A DNA stretch of 64,000 nucleotides, from NCBI GenBank assembly GCA_009911355.1, contig QXXE01000011.1:1-64000 (forward strand). Reading direction: 5' to 3'. The notes below the pieces were generated by a model. The model had not been told where the DNA came from and searched no databases. It saw only the letters and a list, made by a program, of their open reading frames with translations. Made by a program: the position numbers and the translations under genes. Below are positions 27,696 through 35,683 of this stretch, piece after piece. Origin of the DNA: Clostridiaceae bacterium (GTDB lineage Bacteria > Bacillota > Clostridia > Oscillospirales > Butyricicoccaceae). The first letter of the stretch is position 1. Each line of letters starts with the position of its first letter.

Positions 27696-28459
27696 TTTCC
27701 CCTCACAGTCCACGCGCACAGCTTCGATTCCACACCGCGCATCACCGACGTGATCAGCAGGCCGGTCAGCGCGATTGCAACGATGCCCACCATGATCTGG
27801 GTCATGTTGCCGACCTCCTGCCCGCTGACAATCAGCCAGCCAACGCCCTCCGACGAGCGGATCATTTCCGCCGCGACGATGGTCGCCCACGCCGAGCCCA
27901 GCGCAACCTGGAGCCCGGAGAAGATATAGGGCACTGTGGTCGGCAGGACGATGGTCGTAAACAGCTGGTCGTCCCGCGCACCCAGCATCCGGGCGGCGCG
28001 CACCAGCGTTTCATCCACCGAATGTACGCCGTTATAGGTTGTAAGCGCAATGGTGAAGAAGCAGGCGAGGAAGATCAGGAAGTATTTGGAGCCCTCGTCA
28101 AAGCCAAACCAGATAATCGACAGCGGGATCCAGGCGATCGGCGGGATAGGGCGCAGCATCTGCACATACGGCATAAAAATTGCGTCCATCACGCGGTACC
28201 AGCCCATTAAAACGCCGAGCACCACGCCCAGCAGCGCGCCGAAGGCATATGGGATCAGCATACGGCGCAGGCTGACCGCGATATGCAGCAGCATGGTTTT
28301 GGTGCCGATCGGCACGGCAAAAGCGCGGAAGAAGCTGGAAAAGACGGTAATCGGGTCTGGCATGACCCGCCCCAGCGATGTCAGCATAGTTGCAGCGTAC
28401 CAGATGCACAGGAAGACGAAGATACCCAGCGCACCGTAAAACAGCCGTTTGTTTTTCAT
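27692..28459 (-). CDS. ABC importer permease 1, SsuC/TauC type
   Basis: 255 aa with about six membrane helices. The EAA-type loop is RAARMLGARDDQLFTTIVLP, followed by PYIFSGLQVALGSAW, typical of nitrate/sulfonate/taurine permeases. The ATG at 28459 overlaps the stop of permease 2 (TGATG), with GGAGG 10 nt upstream. It is non-identical to permease 2, implying a heterodimeric channel. Confidence 0.9.
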   Translation of the reverse strand: MKNKRLFYGALGIFVFLCIWYAATMLTSLGRVMPDPITVFSSFFRAFAVPIGTKTMLLHIAVSLRRMLIPYAFGALLGVVLGVLMGWYRVMDAIFMPYVQMLRPIPPIAWIPLSIIWFGFDEGSKYFLIFLACFFTIALTTYNGVHSVDETLVRAARMLGARDDQLFTTIVLPTTVPYIFSGLQVALGSAWATIVAAEMIRSSEGVGWLIVSGQEVGNMTQIMVGIVAIALTGLLITSVMRGVESKLCAWTVRGK

Positions 28460-29250
28460 CAGGAACGCCCTCCTTTCATCAGCTGGTTCCCGAGGAACCG
28501 GATGGCGTAGGACAGCAGCGCGCCAGTCACCGCGATGATTACCATACCGACGATGACAATGTCAAGGCGGAAGATGCCGCGCGCCTGCTGGATCATGAAG
28601 CCCAGCCCGCGGGTAGACGCAAGCAGCTCGGCGGCAACCAGCGTTGTCCACGCGGAGCCCAGCGCGACGTCCAGCCCGGTAAAGATCATCGGCAGCGCGG
28701 AGGGGATCGCGATCCGGGTCAGCAGCTCCCAGTTGCTCGCGCCAAAGGTCTGCCCGACCCAGAGATGTACGGTTTTGGTCTGCTTAATGCCGGAATAGCT
28801 GTTAATGACCATTGCAACCATTGCCGAGATGAAAATGACAAGCGCTTTGGACAGGAAGCCGATGCCGACCAGCGTGACCATGACCGAGGTCCAGGCGATC
28901 CCGGGGATGGTGCGCACGAGGTCAAAGACAGGGCGCACAAACATATCGATCTTGTCGTTCCACGCCATGAAGATCCCGAGCGGGATGCCGATCGCGGCGC
29001 CGATCAGATATCCGCTGAGCGCAACCTGCAAGCTGGCAAACAGATGCTGGAGCAGCGTTGCGCCGTCGGGCTTGGTTTCTACCCATTTGCGCAGGAAGGT
29101 CTGCCCAACCTTCACCGGGGACGGCAGGACATTCGAGCGGAACAGCCCGAGCCCATCGGTCACAAGCCACCAGATGAACACGCCTGCACACAGCGCTGCA
29201 ATGCTCAGCAGGGCGAACTTGTCCAGCCGGAGCTTCTTTTTTTGCTGCAT
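28459..29250 (-). CDS. ABC importer permease 2, SsuC/TauC type
   Basis: 263 aa with about six membrane helices. The loop contacting the ATPase is VGQTFGASNWELLTRIAIP, followed by MIFTGLDVALGSAW. ATG 29250 follows AAAGGAG; the frame upstream lacks a ribosome site. It lies 146 bp after the binding-protein gene. Confidence 0.9.
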   Translation of the reverse strand: MQQKKKLRLDKFALLSIAALCAGVFIWWLVTDGLGLFRSNVLPSPVKVGQTFLRKWVETKPDGATLLQHLFASLQVALSGYLIGAAIGIPLGIFMAWNDKIDMFVRPVFDLVRTIPGIAWTSVMVTLVGIGFLSKALVIFISAMVAMVINSYSGIKQTKTVHLWVGQTFGASNWELLTRIAIPSALPMIFTGLDVALGSAWTTLVAAELLASTRGLGFMIQQARGIFRLDIVIVGMVIIAVTGALLSYAIRFLGNQLMKGGRS

Positions 29251-29396
29251 TTCATTTCTCCTTTCCATTACAATCAGATTGGTTGGAACCCCCGGCAGCC
29301 GGGGCAACACGTCCGCACACAACCGCTGTATTTCCACAAAAAGAGGGCCTATCAGCGCACAGGCCCTCTTTTCCTACAGTGGCTCAAGTCTTACAG

Positions 29397-30566
29397 TTAC
29401 TCGAGCGTTGCACCCTTTACCGTAATGCCAAGCGCATCCTGTAACGGCGCGGGGTTGATTGCTTCCTCAAGGAACGCAATCTGCTCCTCTTCGATCGTGC
29501 CGATCGATGCAAAGAACTGTCCCACCTGCAAGGTGCCCGAGCCCAGATAGAAGTCATCGGCTTCCATATCGGCTGGGACAACAAACGGGCGCACCTCGGT
29601 TTCAAGCGCTACGTCCTCTTCATCGGCAGGCTTGCCGTTTTCGGAGTAGAATTTGTAGGCGAATTCATTGCGCAGGGCATGGTCGGACTCGATTTCCTCC
29701 GCTGCGCGGTACATTGCACGCAGGAACAGCACAACGTCGTCATAACGCTCGTCCAGGAATTCCTTGCGGACCAGGAAGCCGTTGTTGAAGCTGGTATCCG
29801 TTGCTTCCATGCATGTAGCGACCTTGACCATGCCGCCCTCCTGCATCATCTTCGCGTAGTCAACGTCGGTTGCTACGAATACGTCGCCCTCGCCGGTCAG
29901 GATCGCCTGTGCGGCGGCTGCACGGTCCATGTTGAGATATTCGTAGTCTACGCCTGCTTCCAGCCCGAACTGGCTGAAATAGGACGCAGCGATCCACTGC
30001 TCCATTGTCGACGTGGGGCCGAGCACCCGCAGGCCGCTCAGGGTATCGGCGCTGCCGTACATTTCCGGCTTGCCGTCGATCTCGCCCTTGTGGTCAAGCA
30101 CCGGGCTGCCCTCGCGCACATAGACCTCGGCGGTAATCGAGCCGCTGTCCGATTCACCGATCCAGTAGCACAGGCCGGAAGCCATCGAATAGACGGATGC
30201 AAGGCCATTGGATGCCACGTCAAGCTGCTCGGCGGCAAGCCCCTCGTTTTCGGGGGAGCCGTTCGGGAACATGACCAGGTTGACGTTCAGGCCAAGCTCT
30301 TCATAGTAGCCCTGTTCATAGGCGTAAACCGTGGGGATTGAGATGATGTTGGACTGCACGCCAACGTTCATCACTTCGCCGGATGCTTGAAATTCGCGTT
30401 CACTGGGGCCGCTGCTGTCTGCTGCGGCGTGCCCGGAATCGCCGGAACCCGCAGCGTTGCCGGAATCGCCAGCGCCGCCTTGATTATTTCCACCGCAGGC
30501 GGTCAGGCCGACGAGCATCGCCGCTGCCAGGAGCATAGACAGTATCCGTTTCAGTTCCTTTTTCAT
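29397..30566 (-). CDS. ABC importer substrate-binding lipoprotein, NMT1/SsuA type
   Basis: 389 aa. The signal peptide has a lipobox LTAC (Cys near residue 24), then a Gly/Ser/Asp-rich linker and an NMT1/THI5-like fold (VYAYEQGYYEELGLNVNLV, then GLAAEQLDVASNG). This family carries nitrate, sulfonates, taurine, thiamine precursors and related small anions. ATG 30566 follows GGGAGGT. With four sulfatases in the same run, a sulfonate, sulfate ester or sulfated sugar is a reasonable guess for the ligand. It cannot be read from sequence. Confidence 0.88.
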   Translation of the reverse strand: MKKELKRILSMLLAAAMLVGLTACGGNNQGGAGDSGNAAGSGDSGHAAADSSGPSEREFQASGEVMNVGVQSNIISIPTVYAYEQGYYEELGLNVNLVMFPNGSPENEGLAAEQLDVASNGLASVYSMASGLCYWIGESDSGSITAEVYVREGSPVLDHKGEIDGKPEMYGSADTLSGLRVLGPTSTMEQWIAASYFSQFGLEAGVDYEYLNMDRAAAAQAILTGEGDVFVATDVDYAKMMQEGGMVKVATCMEATDTSFNNGFLVRKEFLDERYDDVVLFLRAMYRAAEEIESDHALRNEFAYKFYSENGKPADEEDVALETEVRPFVVPADMEADDFYLGSGTLQVGQFFASIGTIEEEQIAFLEEAINPAPLQDALGITVKGATLE

Positions 30567-30687
30567 GGTTAGTACCTCCCTTTGATTTGTTACCAGTTTA
30601 CAGGAAAAACTGCACAAAGTCTTTTGCGCTTATGATTTGCTTTTTCATTATTTTGACATTCTTTTCAAAATAGGAAAGCTGCTTGAT

Positions 30688-30832
30688 GCCCTCCGCAGGC
30701 GGCGCCAAAGGGCTCTGCCCTCTGGACTCCCGGCCCTCCGCAGGCCGCGCCAGGGGACTCTGTCCCCTGCACCCCTGCGATTTTTTTGTAAAAAAATCGA
30801 GTAAAAACTCCATCACGCCTGCGGGCGGGACG
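30688..30832. repeat. Dispersed intergenic repeat, copy F
   Basis: Two GC-rich modules (GCCAAAGGGCTCTGCCCTCTGG and CCAGGGGACTCTGTCCCCTG) are followed by the core CCCCTGCGATTTTTTTGTAAA, AAAATCGAGTAAAAACT and CGCCTGCGGGCGGGACG. It lies upstream of the binding-protein gene and downstream of the response regulator. Confidence 0.83.
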
Positions 30833-30873
30833 AAAGCGTTTTTGATTCTCTCAGGTACGCTTCTAATAGCCAG

Positions 30874-32310
30874 TCACACCCGCCCCTGACTGCGTTTCCG
30901 GAATTCATTCGGCGTACTTCCGAATGCCCTATGGAAAACGGTTGAAAAATAGCTCAGGTTGGTAATCCCTACCCGCAGCGCGACGTCTGATATCCGAAGG
31001 TTCGTCGTTTCCAGCAGCTTTTTCGCCTCTTTAAGACGCAGGTCCATCAGGTATTCTGAAAAATTAACGCCGACCTCTTTTTTGAACTGCCGCGACAAAT
31101 GGTCACGGTTCAGATAGACAAAATCGGCTACTGTATTCAGCGAAAGCTCTTCTGAAAAATGCAGCCCGATATAGTCAAGCGCTTTCCGGATCGGCGCAGA
31201 ATACAGCTTCCCCTGGCTTTGCAGCTGGGCAGCGCACTGCCCAAGCAGCTGCCGAAGCTCGGCAAAGCTGGCGCACTGCTCTGCGTTCTGGCCTGCTTCG
31301 CCGGCCTTGCCTCCGATGTTTGTAAGCAGCTGCGCCGCCGTCTCCATCAGCTGGGTTGCAGGCGGCTGCTGGCGCTCTGCGTCCTCTGCCAGCCGCCCAA
31401 TCTCTGCGCAGGCTTCATTTACCCTGCCGTCTGCCAGCAGTGTAACCGCACGCATTGCGCGCTGTTTTGCCTGTACCGCCCCTGCCTGCGGCTCCGCCCC
31501 CTCCGGCGGCGCACCGTAAAACCGGTACTCCCGGTTGGCAGCCGCTTCAAGCATCGCCGTTTGCAGATGCTCCAGATATTGGTACACCCGGCTGTGCCCG
31601 ACCGCGCCGGTCATCCGTGCTGCATACTGCGCAAAGCATTCCATGCCGCCCGCACTGTCCGGGCTGTCCCGCCGCAGGTTCATCAGCAGAAGCATTTCTT
31701 TGTCGCTGTATGCATAAAACAGCGGGTTTTCAAAGCTTTCTGCAAGGTATTCCTGCACCACCCGCATATTTTCCTCGCCGCTGCTGAAAAACAGCGCTAC
31801 AAATGCGCGGTCTTCCAGATAGATATGGTTGGCGCGCAGGCTGCCCGCCCGGATCGGCATCACCGCGGGGTCGTTGTCCAGTACCCGGCGCAGGTAGCCG
31901 CCCCGGCTGATATGGCGCTGCTCGGCCTGCGCCAGGTTTTCCTTCCGGCTTGTTTGCAGCCGTTCCAGCAGCCCGCGCAGCCGCTCCTCGCTGATCTCAT
32001 TTTTCAGCAGGTAATCGGCTGCCTGATGCTGCATTGCCGCCCGCACATATTCGAAATCCTCATGGCAGGTCAACATAATCACATTGACCGACGGATAACC
32101 TTCGCGCACCCGCTGAAGCAGCTCGAGCCCATCCATCTTGGGCATCGTGATATCCGCGAACAGGATGTCAAACAGCTCCTCATCCAGCCTGCGCAGGGCT
32201 TTCGCCCCGGAGGTTGCCCCGACGACCTCCGCCGACGGGTCCGCATTCCGGACGCATTGCACAATATATTGCCCGATCAGCGGCTCATCGTCAACGACCA
32301 ATATCTTCAT
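30874..32310 (-). CDS. Response regulator, YesN/AraC type
   Basis: 478 aa. The N-terminal receiver has ILVVDDEP, phospho-acceptor Asp53 in ILFADITMPKMDG and the conserved MLTCHEDFEYV. A middle linker of about 230 residues is followed by a C-terminal AraC double helix-turn-helix (LSLNTVADFVYLNRDHLSRQF, then VGITNLSYFSTVFHRAFG). It overlaps the kinase C-terminal frame by 20 bp. It probably controls the flanking sulfatase and importer genes. Confidence 0.92.
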   Translation of the reverse strand: MKILVVDDEPLIGQYIVQCVRNADPSAEVVGATSGAKALRRLDEELFDILFADITMPKMDGLELLQRVREGYPSVNVIMLTCHEDFEYVRAAMQHQAADYLLKNEISEERLRGLLERLQTSRKENLAQAEQRHISRGGYLRRVLDNDPAVMPIRAGSLRANHIYLEDRAFVALFFSSGEENMRVVQEYLAESFENPLFYAYSDKEMLLLMNLRRDSPDSAGGMECFAQYAARMTGAVGHSRVYQYLEHLQTAMLEAAANREYRFYGAPPEGAEPQAGAVQAKQRAMRAVTLLADGRVNEACAEIGRLAEDAERQQPPATQLMETAAQLLTNIGGKAGEAGQNAEQCASFAELRQLLGQCAAQLQSQGKLYSAPIRKALDYIGLHFSEELSLNTVADFVYLNRDHLSRQFKKEVGVNFSEYLMDLRLKEAKKLLETTNLRISDVALRVGITNLSYFSTVFHRAFGSTPNEFRKRSQGRV

Positions 32311-32740
32311 AACCCCCTCCTTCCGCCGTCCTGTGTGTCTCGCGGTAGCGGTCCATTGTCACAGTAACCGTTGTAGACTCGCCCGGCTTGCTGGACACCG
32401 CAACGCCTGAGCGCCCGCCGTAAATAATTTCAAGCCGTCGCCGGATATTTTTCAGCCCGATGCCGTGATGGCTGTTCCCAGATGTATACGACCAGGAGCG
32501 CAGCTCGGAAAGCCGCTTTTCATCAATGCCCTCGCCGTTATCGGTAACCTCGATGTAGAGCGCCGAACCCCGCAGCCCCGCTTGGAGCCGGATCTCGCAG
32601 CCTTCATCCCGCTCGGCAAACCCGTGAAAGAAGGAGTTGCCGATAATCGGCTGTAGGATCATGCGCGGCACCTCACAGCGCATGAGCTCGGAAGGCACTT
32701 TGCATAGGAAATGCACCCCTTTTTCCGTCCGGCAGTTCAT
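32291..32740 (-). CDS. Sensor histidine kinase, C-terminal ATPase part (frameshifted piece)
   Basis: 149 aa, forming the HATPase domain of a YesM-type kinase. It has the N box LQPIIGNSFFHGF, G1 VTDNGEGID and G2 HHGIGLKNIRRRL. It has no sensor or histidine of its own. Its ATG sits in an ATGA overlap with the stop of the upstream piece. In intact YesM kinases the sequence runs on from LVRNY into the segment starting IMNCR. Restoring one T (ACTCCATT to ACTTCCATT, near 32744-32749) would join the two as NYTSIMNCR. It is either a frameshift mutation, an assembly error, or two coupled polypeptides. Confidence 0.8.
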   Translation of the reverse strand: MNCRTEKGVHFLCKVPSELMRCEVPRMILQPIIGNSFFHGFAERDEGCEIRLQAGLRGSALYIEVTDNGEGIDEKRLSELRSWSYTSGNSHHGIGLKNIRRRLEIIYGGRSGVAVSSKPGESTTVTVTMDRYRETHRTAEGGGYEDIGR

Positions 32741-34062
32741 AATGGAGTGTAATTGCGCACCAGGTGCAGCTCTTCTTCCAGCGTCACAAACTGGATTTCC
32801 GGGGTGGATGGGATGTGCAGCAGGTCGACGAGCTCGTTCATCATGCGCCCCGCCCGTTCCATTTCCCCCATTGCGAGCAGGCTTTTCACGGCAAGCAGCG
32901 TGTTATTCAGGAAATGCGGGTCAATCTGCGCATGGAGGAAGTCATACTCGGTGCGCTGCTTCTCCTGCTCGCGGAGCTGGATGTCCCGGATCAGCCCTTG
33001 GATACGGGTGATCATGCCGTTAAACGTCGTACTGAGCACATAAGTTTCTTCATAGTTATCCAGCACCGGCAGCAATGTCAGCCGGTCTGCGGGCATCCCG
33101 CGGATGCGCTCAGAGAAATCGGCAAACACATCGGTCACACAGCGCACCCGCACAAAAGCCGCCCACCCGGTCAGCAGCCCGCCGAGCAGCACGACCAGCA
33201 CACATTGCTGTAGCATCATCAGCCCATCTTTCAGCAGTGAATCGACGCTTTGCTCCTCCACGAACGTCCATCCGCTTCCCGGGTCGTGGTAGTTGGAAAA
33301 CATGACGTTCCCACCGCGTTTCCTGACAAGATGGGAGGAATTGCGGCCATGGTCCTGCTCAAAGGCTTCTATATTTGCCATCCAGTTTCCCACGCGCTGG
33401 GGGTTGCTGTGGCTGATGATAATCCCATTGCGGTCCAGGATGTAAACCGTCACCCCGTCGCTGACCAGCTGCTGGAAGGTACGGAACAGCGCTTCCTGCG
33501 CGGTCGTCACAATGATCACCCCCAGCGGATCGCCCTCCGGGCTGTAGATCGTCCGCCCATAGGACAGGCCAAAGCTTGAAATGTCGTCCTTATCCAGAAA
33601 GCGCAGGTTCCAGCTGGTGTCGGTTTCACCGCTGTAGTGCTTGATGTACCAATAGGTTGTTGTCAGGCTGCGGATGTTTTTTTCATCGCTGCCGGTAGAG
33701 AATACCCGCTTATCGTTCATCAGGATATCGACGGTATAGTCCATGCCAATGCGCCTGAGCAGGCTGGCGGTCCCCCGCATACGCTCCTCGACTGCAGCGC
33801 TCCCGCCGGGTTCCATCAGCAGGCTGTAATATTCCTCATACACCATGTTCATGACGTTTACCATGCTCGTCCGGTTCACGATGTTGCTGTCGCTGATCTG
33901 CTGAAGGACCTCCACGCGGGATTTGCCCTTTTCTTGAATCAGGAAATAGTATGTGAAATATGTAATGGCAGCGCCTGCCAGGAGCGCCGCAGCCGATATG
34001 CTGAGCAGGCTGGTCGTAATAATCGATTGGAACAGCCTGCGCTTTTTCTGGATGTGTTTCAT
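32737..34062 (-). CDS. Sensor histidine kinase, YesM type, sensor and phospho-acceptor part (frameshifted)
   Basis: 441 aa. It has a membrane helix at about residues 18-38, an extracellular dCache-like domain (to about 265), a second helix (about 275-295), a HAMP region, and the histidine box AQIDPHFLNNTLLAVKSLL. It ends abruptly LHLVRNYTPL-stop, exactly where the family continues into the ATPase domain. That domain is in the next frame (32291-32740). The combined length of about 590 aa matches a normal YesM. Its partner is the response regulator downstream. Confidence 0.85.
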   Translation of the reverse strand: MKHIQKKRRLFQSIITTSLLSISAAALLAGAAITYFTYYFLIQEKGKSRVEVLQQISDSNIVNRTSMVNVMNMVYEEYYSLLMEPGGSAAVEERMRGTASLLRRIGMDYTVDILMNDKRVFSTGSDEKNIRSLTTTYWYIKHYSGETDTSWNLRFLDKDDISSFGLSYGRTIYSPEGDPLGVIIVTTAQEALFRTFQQLVSDGVTVYILDRNGIIISHSNPQRVGNWMANIEAFEQDHGRNSSHLVRKRGGNVMFSNYHDPGSGWTFVEEQSVDSLLKDGLMMLQQCVLVVLLGGLLTGWAAFVRVRCVTDVFADFSERIRGMPADRLTLLPVLDNYEETYVLSTTFNGMITRIQGLIRDIQLREQEKQRTEYDFLHAQIDPHFLNNTLLAVKSLLAMGEMERAGRMMNELVDLLHIPSTPEIQFVTLEEELHLVRNYTPL

Positions 34063-34097
34063 ACAGCACCTTCTTTCCCAGTGTCCGGTATGATTCC

Positions 34098-34106
34098 ATC
34101 ATAGCA
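34098..34106 (-). promoter_or_regulatory. Possible extended -10 promoter before the kinase gene
   Basis: Minus-strand TGCTATGAT gives an extended -10, 36 bp before the kinase ATG. No good -35 is visible. It would allow the regulator pair to be expressed independently of the upstream sulfatases. Confidence 0.4.
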
Positions 34107-34156
34107 GAATAGGCAGCAAATTGCACCTCCCAGATTTTGTTTGCTGTCCCTTTCCT

Positions 34157-35683
34157 TTACAGCCCCAGCCGCTCATACTGCTCGGCGGGCGCCTGGCACT
34201 GCTCCATGCAGCGCCGCAGCCCCTCGATGCAGCGCTCTTCCAGCGCCGCGTCGTTGATCGGGTGTTCCTGTGCGTAGTCGGTTTCGAGGTCATACAAGGC
34301 GGTCTCTGCGTTGTGCTCGGAGCGCCTGCTGTATTCCTGCGACGGGTTGTGGAACGCTATGATATCCGCTGGGAACCGGTAAACCGGGTAATCCGTCCAG
34401 GGCAGCCTGCCGAAACCTATCTGCGCATAATCCTGCGGCGCAATACAGCCTACGCCGTAATACTGCCGCAGTGTTGTCGGGATTGCGGTGTAAACCGACA
34501 GCGGGCGGTTGCTCTCATCCTTGGCGGCGCGGAGATAGGTATACCGCCCGTCTGTGTAGTTGACGCTCTTGCCGAAATAGCCGTAAAGAATGCCGTCGCG
34601 CAGGCTTTCCGCCTCCCCAGTAAGCGCAGGCATCAAATCCTTCCCGTGGATCGGATAATGCAGCTGCCCCAAATCAACCCCAAATTGCCCCAAAATCGTC
34701 GGGAACAGGTCGATGTTCTGCGTCAGCCCCGCAAACCGGCGCACACGCGCCTGCGGATGCCAGACCACAAGCGGGATATGGAAGACTTCGTTATAGGCAG
34801 GCATATAATTCTTTGCCATATAACCGTGCTCGCCCAGCATATAGCCATGATCTGTTGTAAAAATGACCATGGTATCGTCCCACAGGCTATGGCGGTCAAG
34901 TACGTCGAATATCTTGCCGATATAGTGGTCGGTCATCGTCAGCAGCGCCTTATAGCGCACATTCAGATGGCGCGTTTCCTCATCGGTAAACATGTTTTTG
35001 CGGTACTCCGGCCAGTAGCAGGGCTGGCCTTCGTAGGTATCGCCGTCCTCCTCCCGGTAGAGGTCGATATATTTCTGTGGCACGTCGAACGGCTCATGCG
35101 GGTCGAAGCCCTCCACCCACAGCATAAAATTGTCCGCTTCTGCGTTGCGTTCCAGCCATTGCGCCGCTTTGGACATCGTGACCGGGCTTGGGTACTCCTC
35201 TTCGCTTGCAAACCGGCTATAGGTTTCGTCGTGCTCCTGCGAATAGATGCCCTTGTAGCCTTCCGGACGCTGCTGGGCCACAATCCCTTCCCGCCCGGCG
35301 GGCATATGCAGCGAGTCGAATTCCTGCCCCCGGATAATCTCATGGGAGGTGAAGTCATTCCAGTAATTTTCGCCGCCGACGTGCAGATACAGGTAATGGT
35401 CGGTCACCATATGGGAAAAGACATTCCGGGTGCGCAGCAGCGCGGGCAGCGTCTGGTCAAACGGCTCCACCCCGCCCCACGGCTTTTCGAGGAAATTAAG
35501 CCGCCCGGTCAGGATATCCCGCCGCGCAGGCATGCAGGGTGCGGAGCCGCACCAATGGTTGTCGAACACCGTCCCGCGCGCGGCAAGCCGGTCAAGGTTC
35601 GGGGTGAGCGCCGGATGCTCAGACCCGTACATATTCAGGAAACGGCGGTTTGTGCTGTCCGCCAGGATAAAGATCGTTTTCAT
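34157..35683 (-). CDS. Sulfatase, Cys-type (paralogue 2)
   Basis: 508 aa. The formylglycine motif is C50-M-P-A-R in GSAPCMPARRDILTGRLNF, with VIFTTDHGYMLGEHGYMAKNY later. It is strongly similar throughout to the sulfatase at 22995, sharing FSHMVTDHY, GGENY and DHGYxLGEHGxMAKNYMP. No signal peptide. Its ATG overlaps the stop of the preceding sulfatase (ATGA, 35680-35683). It likely acts on a sulfated monosaccharide or short glycan in the cytoplasm; the exact linkage is unknown. Confidence 0.92.
   Translation of the reverse strand: MKTIFILADSTNRRFLNMYGSEHPALTPNLDRLAARGTVFDNHWCGSAPCMPARRDILTGRLNFLEKPWGGVEPFDQTLPALLRTRNVFSHMVTDHYLYLHVGGENYWNDFTSHEIIRGQEFDSLHMPAGREGIVAQQRPEGYKGIYSQEHDETYSRFASEEEYPSPVTMSKAAQWLERNAEADNFMLWVEGFDPHEPFDVPQKYIDLYREEDGDTYEGQPCYWPEYRKNMFTDEETRHLNVRYKALLTMTDHYIGKIFDVLDRHSLWDDTMVIFTTDHGYMLGEHGYMAKNYMPAYNEVFHIPLVVWHPQARVRRFAGLTQNIDLFPTILGQFGVDLGQLHYPIHGKDLMPALTGEAESLRDGILYGYFGKSVNYTDGRYTYLRAAKDESNRPLSVYTAIPTTLRQYYGVGCIAPQDYAQIGFGRLPWTDYPVYRFPADIIAFHNPSQEYSRRSEHNAETALYDLETDYAQEHPINDAALEERCIEGLRRCMEQCQAPAEQYERLGL

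Noticed and set aside
26133-27929. 598-codon plus-strand frame over both ABC ATPases
   Set aside because: Antisense to well-defined ATPases with all their motifs in the other strand.
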